In this document: positions 1 to 8,355 of the stretch, one piece after another
Layout: each line of letters begins with the position of its first letter
How positions within the stretch are numbered: position 1 is the first letter of the stretch
NCBI RefSeq assembly: GCF_019880385.1
Contig: NZ_CP082273.1
Span: 1,364,001-1,428,000 of the forward strand
DNA from: Nocardioides coralli
GTDB lineage: Bacteria; Actinomycetota; Actinomycetes; Propionibacteriales; Nocardioidaceae
DNA: 64,000 bases
Direction: 5' to 3'
The notes under the pieces: generated by a model
Databases searched by the model: none
Seen by the model: only the letters and a program-made list of their open reading frames with translations
What the model was told of the DNA's origin: nothing
Program-made: the position numbers and the translations under genes

Positions 1-614
1 TCACCCGGCTGCACCGCACCGCCAAGGCACTGGGGATCGACTGGCCGGCGGAGCTGCTCTACCCGGACTTCATCCGGACCCTGGACCCGTCGAAGCCGAA
101 GCACGCGGCGATGGTGATGGCGTGCACGCGGCTGCTGCGGGGTGCGGGCTACGTCGGGTTCGACGGTGAGGTACCGGCCGACCCGCGCCACGCGGCACTG
201 GCCTCGGAGTACGCCCACGTGACGGCGCCGCTGCGCCGGCTGGGGGACCGGTACGCCGGGGAGATCTGCCTCGCGCTGTGTGCCGGTGACGACGTACCGG
301 GCTGGGTGACCGAGCGGCTCCACGACCTCCCGGGGACGCTGCAGCGGTCGGGGACGCTGGCGAACCGCTACGAGAACGCCGTCATCAACCTGGTCGAGGC
401 GATCCTGCTGCACGAGCGGGTGGGGGAGACCTTCCCGGCCGTGGTGGTCGACGTCGACCACGAGGACACCTCGCGCGGCGCGGTCACGGTGAAGGACCCG
501 GCGATCGAGGCGCGGGTCACGGGTGACGGCGAGCTGCCGCTGGGTGAGGACGTGACCGTCCAGCTGTCGGCTGCGGACCCGCAGGAGCGCCGGGTGGAGT
601 TCACCCTGTCCTGA
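1..614 (+). CDS. RNB-domain ribonuclease (RNase II/R family), C-terminal part
   Basis: Open at the left edge; the frame runs from base 3 to a TGA at 612-614, giving about 203 residues with no start in the window. The stretch YAHVTAPLRRLGDRYAGE matches the end of the RNB catalytic domain, where YAHxTSPxRRYxDL is the family signature. The preceding HAAMVMACTRLLRGAGYV segment and the C-terminal beta-rich tail (about the last 60 residues, S1/OB-like in character) also fit. Members degrade RNA 3' to 5' processively using Mg2+; the catalytic aspartates would lie upstream of the window, so activity cannot be judged. The stop is only 7 bp before the SOS box of the next gene. Confidence 0.85.
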   Translation, partial: TRLHRTAKALGIDWPAELLYPDFIRTLDPSKPKHAAMVMACTRLLRGAGYVGFDGEVPADPRHAALASEYAHVTAPLRRLGDRYAGEICLALCAGDDVPGWVTERLHDLPGTLQRSGTLANRYENAVINLVEAILLHERVGETFPAVVVDVDHEDTSRGAVTVKDPAIEARVTGDGELPLGEDVTVQLSAADPQERRVEFTLS

Positions 615-620
615 CCCGTG

Positions 621-636
621 TCGAACACGTGTTCGA
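621..636 (+). promoter_or_regulatory. LexA binding site (SOS box)
   Basis: TCGAACACGTGTTCGA is a perfect 16-bp palindrome and matches the actinobacterial/Bacillus-type SOS box (CGAAC-N4-GTTCG). It lies 12 bp before the ATG at 649 and abuts a TACGCT hexamer (637-642), so LexA bound here would cover the promoter and repress the downstream pair of genes until DNA damage. The motif assignment follows known LexA consensus; the control itself is inferred. Confidence 0.85.
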
Positions 637-648
637 TACGCTGCTGCC

Positions 649-948
649 ATGGCGGGTGGCATGCGGCGGCGTCCCGAGCTGGGGAGCCTGGCCGAGCGGT
701 CGGCCGCGATGCGTGGGGAGGCGGCCGCGGCTGCCCCCGTCCCGCCTCCGATCCGGCACTGCTGGGTGCTGGGACATCCGGCGGGGCGGTTGCCGGGGCT
801 GCTGCTGGGGTGGGGGCAGCGGGCCGACGGGTGGCACGGGCGGGTGGTGCACCCGGTGGAGGAGGTCTCGGGCTGGGTGGTGGTGGAGGAGTGGCTGCCG
901 GCGTCCCGGCTGGAGCCCGCCTCGGACGGACCTACGATGCCGGGATGA
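649..948 (+). CDS. Small SOS-controlled protein of unknown function
   Basis: This 99-residue protein has a basic, Ala-rich N-terminus and a Trp-rich C-terminal half ([18 protein letters not shown], then [17 protein letters not shown]) that looks like a small beta-barrel. I recall similar small proteins near the mutasome genes (imuA/imuB/dnaE2) of other actinobacteria, but that link is memory, not evidence here. The start is chosen because ATG 649 lies six bases after the -10-like TACGCT, which is itself fused to a perfect SOS box. The stop overlaps the start of the DUF2200 gene as ATGA (945-948), so the two are translationally coupled and should both be damage-inducible. Function is unknown. 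Confidence 0.75.
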   Translation: MAGGMRRRPELGSLAERSAAMRGEAAAAAPVPPPIRHCWVLGHPAGRLPGLLLGWGQRADGWHGRVVHPVEEVSGWVVVEEWLPASRLEPASDGPTMPG

Positions 949-1286
949 GCCGGATCTTCGCGATGCCGTTCGCCTCCGTCTACCCGCACTACGTGACCAA
1001 GGTGGAGCGGAAGGGCCGGACGCAGGAAGAGCTGGACGAGGTCATCCGGTGGCTGACGGGCTTCGACGACGCAGCACTGGCGCAGCACCTCGAGGCGGGG
1101 ACGACGTGCGAGGACTTCTTCGCGGACGCGTCGCTCAACCCGAACGCGTCGCTGATCACCGGTGTGGTGTGCGGGGTGCGGGTGGAGGAGGTCGAGGACC
1201 CGTTGATGCAGCAGATCCGCTACCTCGACAAGCTCGTGGACGAGCTCGCCAAGGGCAAGGCGATGGAGAAGGTGCTGCGCGGCTGA
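945..1286 (+). CDS. DUF2200 family protein
   Basis: The 113-residue product matches DUF2200 over its whole length: it opens [17 protein letters not shown], has the central [17 protein letters not shown] segment and ends with the conserved [20 protein letters not shown] helix. Family members are about 110-120 residues and soluble; no biochemical role is established. The start overlaps the stop of the SOS-controlled gene by four bases. A TACGAT hexamer ending exactly six bases before the ATG (933-938) could give an additional leaderless transcript independent of LexA. Sharing an operon with a perfect SOS box suggests a role around DNA damage, which is inference only. Confidence 0.88.
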   Translation: MSRIFAMPFASVYPHYVTKVERKGRTQEELDEVIRWLTGFDDAALAQHLEAGTTCEDFFADASLNPNASLITGVVCGVRVEEVEDPLMQQIRYLDKLVDELAKGKAMEKVLRG

Positions 1287-1298
1287 ACGTCGGTCGGC

Positions 1299-2636
1299 CT
1301 ACGTCCGTCGGTGGAAGCTGATCCTTCCGCTGGGGTTGGTGCGGGTGGTGTAGCGGCGGTCGTGGGCGAGCCGGTGATGCCTCGGACACAACAGGCGGGC
1401 GTTGGTGAGGTCGGTGGGGCCGCCGACCGACCAGGGGTGGTCGTGGTGGGCGTCGCAGACGGAGGCGGGGAGACCGCAGCCCTCGGTGGTGCAGCCGCGG
1501 TCGCGGACCGCCAGGGCGCGGCGTTGGGCGGGGGTGAAGAGGCGCCTGGTGCGGCCGAGGTCGAGGGGTTGGGAGTCGCCGCCGAGGACGAGGGGGGTGA
1601 TGCCGGCCTGGCAGGCGAGGCGGCGGGCTTCGCCGGCGCTGATCCGGCCACCGTCCGGGAGGGTGGCGGCGCCGAGACCGGTGAGGAGGGTGTCGTGGTC
1701 GAGGGTGACGACCAGCTCGAAGCCGCCGCCGCCGTGGCCGGGGAGCCGGTCGGTGGGGTAGTGCTCGACGTAGGCCATGAGTGCCCGGCCGAGGAGTTCG
1801 GGGGTGATCACCGGGCCCGGCATCCCGTCTTGGACGCCGTCGGTGTCGGGGGTGCCCAGTGGGTGGTGGCGGCGGGGGTTGGCCAGGGCGTGGAGCTGTT
1901 CCTTGAAGAGCGCGCCGAGGTGGGTGGGGAGGGTGAACCGGCCGTGGCAGGTGCCGTGGCCGTCGTCGTGGAAGGTGATGCGGGCCTTCGCGGTGGCCTT
2001 TGCTTCTTCGGCTTCGAGGCGGCGTTGTTCTTCGGACTCGGCGAGGTCGGGGGCGATGACGTCGAGGATCCGCCGGCCGAGGATCCGCAGCGCGCGGGCG
2101 TCGAAGTCCGCCGCCGCGGTCAGGAGGTGGTCACGTGCCCGGGCCCGGAGGTCGTCGGTGACGGTGTCGGGGAGGGCGTCGACGGCGGCGACGATGACGC
2201 CGGCCTGGTCGGCGTGCAGCCGTCCCGCGGCGAGGGCGGTCGCGGTGGGGGTGTGGCGGTCGGACTCCAGCCGCTGGGCGAGGGTGTGGGTGCGGGCGGC
2301 CTCGGCGCGGGTGATCCGGGTGCGGTGGGCCCACCAGACCGGGGTGTTGCGGGCACCGGTGTCATCGGCGATCCGCCGCCGGTCGGCCTCCCGCGCTACC
2401 CGACAGGTCGCCGCCGTCAGCCGGCCCGCTGCCCGGGTGGTGGCGTCGAGCAGCCGGGTCACGTCCGCCGGCGCGAGCCCGGCCAGCGCCAGCTCACCCA
2501 GGTCGGCCAACGCCGTGTCGAGCCGGTCCAGCACCTCGGTCACCACCGGCGACGCGTCGGCGTCGCATCCCGGAGCACGCCAGTCCGTGGAGGCAGCGTC
2601 GTGGCCGTGGGGGTCGTCGGGGTGGTGGTGCCGCAA
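1299..2636 (-). CDS. DUF222 / HNH endonuclease (13E12-type repeat family)
   Basis: A 445-residue protein with an N-terminal helical DUF222 region (TEVLDRLDTALADLGELALAG) and a C-terminal HNH nuclease module. The nuclease module contains CTTEGCGLPASVCDAHHDHP, a conserved central Asn in LTNARLLC, and the final CPRHHRLAHD, so the metal-binding Cys and His residues are present. Such proteins are common in many copies in Nocardioides and mycobacteria; their role is unclear. I start at TTG 2636 because AGGAAGGAGG lies 8 bp upstream; the frame stays open further upstream to 2831, but that part is low-complexity and unlikely to be coding. It converges on the DUF2200 gene with a 12-bp gap. Confidence 0.85.
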   Translation of the reverse strand: MRHHHPDDPHGHDAASTDWRAPGCDADASPVVTEVLDRLDTALADLGELALAGLAPADVTRLLDATTRAAGRLTAATCRVAREADRRRIADDTGARNTPVWWAHRTRITRAEAARTHTLAQRLESDRHTPTATALAAGRLHADQAGVIVAAVDALPDTVTDDLRARARDHLLTAAADFDARALRILGRRILDVIAPDLAESEEQRRLEAEEAKATAKARITFHDDGHGTCHGRFTLPTHLGALFKEQLHALANPRRHHPLGTPDTDGVQDGMPGPVITPELLGRALMAYVEHYPTDRLPGHGGGGFELVVTLDHDTLLTGLGAATLPDGGRISAGEARRLACQAGITPLVLGGDSQPLDLGRTRRLFTPAQRRALAVRDRGCTTEGCGLPASVCDAHHDHPWSVGGPTDLTNARLLCPRHHRLAHDRRYTTRTNPSGRISFHRRT

Positions 2637-3184
2637 CGGGGGTGCCTCCTTCCTGGAACGCGCGCATCTGTCAACGGCGACCCGGCGAGTCCCTGCCGGC
2701 CACGGCATACCCCCGCCCGGGGTAACCGCACCACCCCACCCAGACGGTGGGTCCCACGGTGCGCGACACGGTGTGCCTGTGGGAGGCGGAACCCGAAGGG
2801 CTCCCGGCCCGAACCCACGGTGTCGCATCACTGGTTCGAACCTGGTTCCAACCTAGACGCCACCACTGACAACCCCGGCGCCCTCGAGACCTCACGGGCT
2901 TCGCCACGTCCGAAAGCGCTGCGTCTGGGTCACCCGCTGGTGCGGGTTTCCGTGCCTGGGTGCCCATCTTCTACGCTGGAGCTCTGGCAGGCGCCGGGCG
3001 ACGGAGTCGGAACCGTCCCCGCGGTCGTGATGCGGTTCGCCCACCGATGCATCGCCGCTGAGGCGCAGCTGGGCGCCTTCAGCGAGGCGGGCCGCCCTGC
3101 TAGGTCTGCCGGCGGCCGGACAGGGCGTCGGAGCGGTTCCCGTTCGCCTCCGGCGCGGGCTGCGATGAAGAGGAAGGTTGCTGG
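2637..3184. other. 548-bp intergenic region between divergent HNH and helicase genes
   Basis: I see no supported gene here. The notable element is a tandem pair of near-identical 10-mers, GGTTCGAACC (2833-2842, a perfect palindrome) and GGTTCCAACC (2844-2853), one base apart, which could be an operator for the HNH gene. The first resembles a tRNA T-arm but no acceptor, D or anticodon arms can be drawn around it. A purine-rich ribosome site (AAGAGGAAGG, from about 3168) precedes the helicase start. The remainder is ordinary GC-rich DNA. Confidence 0.6.
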
Positions 3185-5314
3185 TTGGCCAGGAGACGAG
3201 TCGATCGATCCGGAGCGGACAGGAGCTCCCGGAATCGCTCGCGGCGACGCCAGGACGACGACGGGCTGATCCCGGTACTTGCCAAGGCAGTCCGGGAGGT
3301 CGAGGCCGCGGTCGAGCGCCGGCAGCTGACGGCGGGCCAGCGTTCCCGACTGCAGGCCGTCGCGCTGCTCGTCCGTGAGGAGCGAGCCCGGATCCAGGGC
3401 GACTCGTCGGTCCCCGAGGCACGCGCGAACAACGATCGCAAGCGTCTGGACGGGGTGGCCACGATCCTGGCGCAGATCGTGGCGCGCGAGCCCTCGTTGT
3501 TCGCCGAGCTCGACGGCGACGTATCCGAGACCACGCAGCGTCTGATGCGCGAGATGCGGCACGCGGCGGGGATCGCTCCCGCTCAGGACGACGAGGTCGC
3601 CACGCCTGCAACGGCTCCGCAACCCACCGAGAGGAAGGCACCACCGCCGCCGCCGTCGGTTCGCGCTGCTCAGCTGGCCAACCCGTTCCTGACCCCGGAC
3701 TTCTCACGGGCGAGCGCCAAGGTGCAGGGCCACCTGGCTGGGTGGGAGCTGATCGGGCCCATCCTGAATGCCTTCGAGCACCCTGCTCCGGGTGCCCCGG
3801 CCTGCATGGCGCTACCGGAGCCCCGCGGTACGACGGCGCCGAAGGGCCTGGATCTCATGGCCCACCAGGCGCGGCTGCTGGCCGCTGCGTCAGCGGGCCA
3901 CCGGACGTTCCTCCTGGCCGACGAGCCCGGGCTCGGCAAGACCGCGCAGGCACTGCTGGCCGCACAGGTCGCGAACGCCTACCCACTGCTGGCCGTCGTA
4001 CCCAACGTGGTGAAGACCAACTGGGCCCGCGAGGCGCAGCAGTGGACCCCCGGTCGATCGGTGACCGTGATCCACGGCGACGGTCAGACGATCGACGGGT
4101 TCGCCGACATCGTGGTGGTCAACTACGAGGTGCTCGACCGGCACGTCGACTGGATCGGGGACCACGGGTTCCGGGGCATGGTCGTCGACGAGGCGCACTA
4201 CATCAAGAACAAGAAGTCGCAGCGGTCCCAGCACGTCATCGAGGTCTCCGACCGGATCCGGAAGCGGGTCAGCCGGCCGTTGTTGATGGCACTGACCGGG
4301 ACCCCGCTGGTCAACGACATCGACGACTTCCGGGCGATCTGGCAGTTCCTCGGCTGGATCGAGGAACGCCGGCCCGGAGACGAGCTGACGGCGGCCCTCG
4401 AGAAGACCGGTTTCACGCCCGCCGACCATGCGTTCTACCCGGCCGCGCGGTCCGCCGTCATCGACCTCGGCATCGTCCGTCGACGCAAGGTCGACGTGGC
4501 CGCAGACATTCCGGCACGTCGGATCGCCGACCTGCCGGTGGAGCTCGAGGGAGCCGCCGGGCGCTCGATCAGCCAGGCCGAGAAGCAGCTCGCCCAACGC
4601 CTGGTCGGTCGCTACCAGGCGGCGCTGGAGCACCGACGTACCGGCGAGGTCACCGACGGGATCGACCACGCGCTCGTCCGGCTCGTGGCCGAACGCGAAG
4701 TGGCCGAGGGGGGCGACGAGACCACCGGGGACAATGTCTTCACGATGGTGCGCAAGATCGGGCAGGCCAAGGCGGAGCTCGCCGCCGATTACGCCGCCCA
4801 GCTCGCGCGCAGTGCCGGCAAGGTCGTGTTCTTCGCCAAGCACCTCGACGTGATGGACACGGCGGCGGAGACCTTCGCCAAGCACGACATCCGCCACACC
4901 ACCATCCGCGGCGACCAGACCTCGACGGCACGCCAGAAGGCCATCGACGCGTTCGTCAACGATCCCGACGTCGGGGTCATCATCTGCTCGTTGACGGCTG
5001 CCGGTGTCGGGATCAACCTCCAGGTCGCCTCGAACGTCGTGCTCGCTGAGCTCTCCTGGACCAACGCCGAGCAGACCCAGGCGATCGACCGGGTGCACCG
5101 CATCGGTCAGACCGAGCCCGTCACGGCCTGGCGGATCATCGCCGCGCAGACCATCGACGCGAGGATCGCCGAGCTGATCGACACCAAGGCCGGGCTCGCC
5201 GGCCGGGCGCTCGACGGATCGGACGAGGAGGTCGTCTCGTCGGCCGACATCCAGGTCGAAGCGTTGGTGTCGATGCTGACCAATGCCCTTGCAACAGCGC
5301 CCGACGCCTCCTGA
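3185..5314 (+). CDS. SNF2-family DEAD/DEAH helicase-like ATPase
   Basis: A 709-residue superfamily 2 ATPase. Walker A is DEPGLGKT (residues 246-253, with Pro where DEMGLGKT is usual). The DEAH box is at 335-338, and motif VI is QAIDRVHRIGQ (632-642) with the HRIGQ hallmark of SNF2 proteins. Both RecA-like lobes are complete. The first 200 residues are charged, lack a recognisable domain and contain a Pro-rich linker (near 150-160). The architecture is closest to short SMARCAL1/HARP-like or bacterial SNF2 translocases acting on double-stranded DNA. The start is a TTG 9 bp after a purine-rich site; a later start in the poorly conserved N-terminus is possible. It is followed 109 bp downstream by an orphan gene with different base composition. 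Confidence 0.85.
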   Translation: MARRRVDRSGADRSSRNRSRRRQDDDGLIPVLAKAVREVEAAVERRQLTAGQRSRLQAVALLVREERARIQGDSSVPEARANNDRKRLDGVATILAQIVAREPSLFAELDGDVSETTQRLMREMRHAAGIAPAQDDEVATPATAPQPTERKAPPPPPSVRAAQLANPFLTPDFSRASAKVQGHLAGWELIGPILNAFEHPAPGAPACMALPEPRGTTAPKGLDLMAHQARLLAAASAGHRTFLLADEPGLGKTAQALLAAQVANAYPLLAVVPNVVKTNWAREAQQWTPGRSVTVIHGDGQTIDGFADIVVVNYEVLDRHVDWIGDHGFRGMVVDEAHYIKNKKSQRSQHVIEVSDRIRKRVSRPLLMALTGTPLVNDIDDFRAIWQFLGWIEERRPGDELTAALEKTGFTPADHAFYPAARSAVIDLGIVRRRKVDVAADIPARRIADLPVELEGAAGRSISQAEKQLAQRLVGRYQAALEHRRTGEVTDGIDHALVRLVAEREVAEGGDETTGDNVFTMVRKIGQAKAELAADYAAQLARSAGKVVFFAKHLDVMDTAAETFAKHDIRHTTIRGDQTSTARQKAIDAFVNDPDVGVIICSLTAAGVGINLQVASNVVLAELSWTNAEQTQAIDRVHRIGQTEPVTAWRIIAAQTIDARIAELIDTKAGLAGRALDGSDEEVVSSADIQVEALVSMLTNALATAPDAS

Positions 5315-5423
5315 CGCGACCTGGTTAGCCCTGTTGACGCCGCACTACTTGGCCGTCATAGCGGCGGATGGACGGACAGCGCGAACCGGCTCCGCATCGC
5401 GACCGCCGCGGTAGCGTCGCGTT

Positions 5424-6956
5424 ATGGAGGATCGGGCCGCATCCAGATACGTGGACCTTGTCGTTCCAGCTCTCCTGTTCGGAGGGAATGCGAGAGGTCT
5501 ACTCGAGTGGATGCGCTTGAAGGGGAACCCTGTCTCCGGGCGGCCTGGAGCGTGGCGAGTTTGTACCGAGGAGCGCTACCTGAGGCAGGCCCGCCCCGGG
5601 CTGCTGCGTTACAGGAGGCTTGCTGGGGCCGGTATCGCGAGCCAAATCCTTGAGGTACTGGGCTCACCCGCCCGCGGTGCCACGTTCGAGGCGGGAGCTG
5701 AGGCCATCGAGCGTGTGAATGCCATGGGCGAACGTTTGGACGAGTCTTCGGAGATCGTCGACATGTTCACGCATGTGAAACTCTCAGCAATGGTGGCGCC
5801 AGACGCGGAACTCCCTAGCGTCCTCACGGTCGCGTTCGACGCGATTCGCGACGTCCCTCTTGCGGACGACCCTGCATCGCGGCCGTTCGAGGACGCCGGC
5901 GTCCACTTGGCACAACGGGACCCAGCAATGACGCATCGGATCAAACTTCCATCCGTGCTATTGCGCTTCGAGTACGACGAACGTTTGACCGAGGGCGAGG
6001 TCCCGAGCCTCGCTCCAGAATCGGGTGACGACCCAGGATTCGCCGCCGCGTTCGATCTCCACAGCGGCATGCTGATGCTGGAGGTGTTCTTCGGCCCTCT
6101 TGCCGGCTGTCTGAGCCCATACTTTTGGTGTCTGCTTGTGCCGAGGAACCATGGGGTGCTGATAGTCGATCTCGGGGTAACGCTTATTGGTACCCGGTCG
6201 GAGGCGAGCGAGTTGCTGCAGATCTTGCCGACCTACGGAAATGAGCGCGAAGCACCCCGTCCTCGCCCATCAAAAGGTGCCTACGGTTCGGCGGTCGCAT
6301 GGTGGACCGACCGACTCGATGATCTGTTCGGTGTGCTCACCGATCCATCGGTATTCGCGGACCGCGACGGCAACTACCGCGCCACTACCCATTTACATGC
6401 GCTGCTTACCTTCGAACAGCTCTTCACTCGCGTTGTGTCGATCCAGGGCGCCGCTCGAGATACGCAAGCTTCTCGGGCACTGTTGTTCTCTGTCCTGGAC
6501 ACCCTTCAGCGAATCACCGCCAGGCCGATCGAGAAGCACTGCTCGTCAGTGTTCGCGGCTAAGACGATCGAACGCCTTGAGCAATCGATGCCCGCCTCCG
6601 CCCAAGAGCTGCTCCTGTGGGGCCCAAGACGAGCTGTCGCAGCGCTTATCGAGGTCCAGCAGGGGTTCTTCCTCCGCGGGTTGACCGGGGACCAAATCCG
6701 CATACGCGACGATCGTGGTTCCGAGCGCTGGCTGAACCTCGACACGGCGGCAGCCCATTATCTGAAGGTCTTGCGAGACGCAACCCACGGGCATGGCTCC
6801 AATAGAGACAACTCCAAGGGCAAGACGAACTCTCTCCTCGCTCAACATGACGGGCGAATCCCACATGAGATCGCAGGTCTCGGGTTCCTTTACATGCTGG
6901 ATGTCCTCGCCAATCCCGGTCATCTCCACCGAGTCTTGTCCAGTCATGCCATATAG
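5424..6956 (+). CDS. Orphan 510-aa protein, possible C-terminal HEPN-like domain
   Basis: I do not recognise this protein. It is soluble, with no signal or membrane segment, and about 510 residues long. The last third is helical and contains LRDATHGHG (R451, H455, H457); an Arg with a His six residues on (Rx5H) is compatible with the R-x4-6-H motif of HEPN ribonucleases and with the RNxxHG type of motif seen in Apea-like HEPN proteins. The match is short and uncertain. The gene is visibly richer in A/T than its surroundings and contains a TTA leucine codon (6393-6395), rare in such genomes, both suggesting recent acquisition. TAGCGT ending six bases before the ATG fixes the start and predicts a leaderless mRNA. 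Confidence 0.7.
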   Translation: MEDRAASRYVDLVVPALLFGGNARGLLEWMRLKGNPVSGRPGAWRVCTEERYLRQARPGLLRYRRLAGAGIASQILEVLGSPARGATFEAGAEAIERVNAMGERLDESSEIVDMFTHVKLSAMVAPDAELPSVLTVAFDAIRDVPLADDPASRPFEDAGVHLAQRDPAMTHRIKLPSVLLRFEYDERLTEGEVPSLAPESGDDPGFAAAFDLHSGMLMLEVFFGPLAGCLSPYFWCLLVPRNHGVLIVDLGVTLIGTRSEASELLQILPTYGNEREAPRPRPSKGAYGSAVAWWTDRLDDLFGVLTDPSVFADRDGNYRATTHLHALLTFEQLFTRVVSIQGAARDTQASRALLFSVLDTLQRITARPIEKHCSSVFAAKTIERLEQSMPASAQELLLWGPRRAVAALIEVQQGFFLRGLTGDQIRIRDDRGSERWLNLDTAAAHYLKVLRDATHGHGSNRDNSKGKTNSLLAQHDGRIPHEIAGLGFLYMLDVLANPGHLHRVLSSHAI

Positions 6957-7085
6957 GGGCTAGGTCGATGCCTATAGGCGAGGGCGGAATCCGTAGCTCG
7001 ATAGTCAACTATTCAACGAATCCCATGCGCCCACTCAGTCTGGGCAGGTACGCGGATTGGAGTCAGCCTCTGAGGGTGCAATTGA

Positions 7086-7486
7086 GGCGGACGGGCTGGT
7101 CTGTAGGCCGGGTTCTGTCCCGTCTCACGACGGGGGCGACCATCCATCTAGGACGACCGTTGCCGGCCGCCTCCAGCGGTCTACCCGCGTGCTCGGGCGG
7201 GCCGCCCTCAGTCGCACGCGCGCCCGGCACCGAGGTGCCGGACTTCTTGACCTTGCTCCGGGTGGGGTTTACCGAGCCGGTCCGGTCGCCCGGACCGCTG
7301 GTGGTCTCTTGCACCACCGTTTCACCCTTACCGGTCCTCGAGAGGCCCGGCGGTCTGTTTTCTGTGGCACTGTCCCGCGGGTCTCCCCGGGTGGCTGTTA
7401 GCCACCACCCTGCCCTTCGGAGCCCGGACCTTCCTCGGCGCACCCCGCGAGGGGTACGACGCGGTCGCCCGACCAGCCCGTCCGCC
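7086..7486 (-). ncRNA. rnpB: RNase P RNA (M1 RNA)
   Basis: Read on the minus strand this is a bacterial type A RNase P RNA of about 400 nt. The 5' conserved region GAGGAAGGTCCGGGCTCC is present near plus position 7430, and the 3' conserved ACAGAACCCGGCCTACAGAC near 7103-7122. The two ends pair as the P1 helix (7476-7486 with 7086-7096, GCGGACGGGC/GCCCGTCCGC). CAGAAT about 7 bases before the 5' end may be the -10 element. It is the catalytic subunit that trims tRNA 5' leaders together with RnpA. Ends are set from P1 and may be off by a few bases. Open frames across it on either strand are not genes. Confidence 0.95.
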
Positions 7487-7515
7487 CGCCAATTCTGGCA
7501 CAGGCGGGGGCCGCG

Positions 7516-8355
7516 TCAGGCCAGCCGCGTCACATCCACCTGCACGAACATCGACGACGTACCGCCGCCGGAGAAGATGCCCGACAGTGGCTTCACGTCG
7601 AGGTAGTCGCGGCCGGTGGCCACCACCACCCAACGCTCGCCGGGCTCGAGGTCGTTGGTGGGGTCGAAGCCGTGCCAGCCGTCGTCCCACCACTCCACCC
7701 AGGCGTGCGACTCGCCCTGCACGGTCTCGCCGATCACCGGGTCGGTCGTGGGGTGCAGGTAGCCCGAGACGTAGCGCACCGGGATCCGCAGCGTCCGCAG
7801 CCCACCGATCACCAGGTGGGCCATGTCCTGGCACACCCCGCCGCCGGCCTCCCAGGCGTCCGCCGCCGAGGAGAACACGTCGGTGGCGCTCGTCTGGTAC
7901 TCGACCTCGCTGTGCACCAGGTCGCACACGGCCCGCGCCGCTTCACCGGGGCGGGAGGCGTCACGGCGGATCTCCTGCACCCGCCGCGCGAAGTCCTCGG
8001 GCGGCGCCACCATGTCGGGCAGCTCGAGGTACTCGGTCCAGCGGTCCGCGACCTCGGGCGCCGCGAGGTCCTCCCACGACAGCCGCGGCTCCGGGCCGGC
8101 GCCCCGCTGGGTGTGCACCGTGGACGTCGCGGTCACCGTCATCGACTCGTGCGGGTCGAGGACCTCGAAGGCCGTGACCTCGTTGCCGAAGTAGTCGCGG
8201 TACTCGTAGGTCCACGGCGTCGGCGAGACCTCGAGCCGGGTGTGCACCACGAGCTGCTCCGGCGTCGTCTGCGGCGTCATCCGCGCCTGGTTGTAGGACG
8301 CGGTCGCCTTGCCTTCGTACTCGAACCCCGTCGTGTGGACGATCTTCAGCTCCAT
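7516..8355 (-). CDS. Transglutaminase-like cysteine protease family protein
   Basis: A 279-residue protein with an N-terminal bacterial transglutaminase-like domain (from MELKIVHTTGFEYEGKA) followed by the papain-like core. The catalytic triad is visible: Cys175 in GGGVCQDMAH, His217 in ESHAWVEWW and Asp231 in GFDPTND. No signal peptide is seen, so it is probably cytoplasmic. It is the last gene of a three-gene unit and its ATG overlaps the stop of the alpha-E gene (ATGA). The ATP-grasp/alpha-E/transglutaminase trio is widely conserved and has been proposed to form and remove amide or peptide bonds in an unidentified peptide-like product; substrate unknown. Confidence 0.92.
   Translation of the reverse strand: MELKIVHTTGFEYEGKATASYNQARMTPQTTPEQLVVHTRLEVSPTPWTYEYRDYFGNEVTAFEVLDPHESMTVTATSTVHTQRGAGPEPRLSWEDLAAPEVADRWTEYLELPDMVAPPEDFARRVQEIRRDASRPGEAARAVCDLVHSEVEYQTSATDVFSSAADAWEAGGGVCQDMAHLVIGGLRTLRIPVRYVSGYLHPTTDPVIGETVQGESHAWVEWWDDGWHGFDPTNDLEPGERWVVVATGRDYLDVKPLSGIFSGGGTSSMFVQVDVTRLA

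Noticed and set aside
2837..2849. Second SOS box in front of the HNH gene
   Set aside because: CGAAC and GTTCC are three bases apart rather than four and the second half is imperfect.
2833..2853. GGTTCGAACC as a tRNA T-arm
   Set aside because: No acceptor stem, D-arm or anticodon arm can be folded around it on either strand.
1311..3269. 652-codon plus-strand open frame opposite the HNH gene
   Set aside because: Antisense shadow of the DUF222/HNH gene caused by high GC; composition is Gly/Val/Ala low-complexity and runs into the intergenic region without conservation.
3185..7086. Integrated mobile element inserted at rnpB
   Set aside because: No integrase, direct repeats or duplicated rnpB end were found; only composition of one gene is suggestive.
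6968..7927. Open frames on both strands over 7060-7500
   Set aside because: The stretch is rnpB; paired helices and conserved RNA regions explain the sequence.
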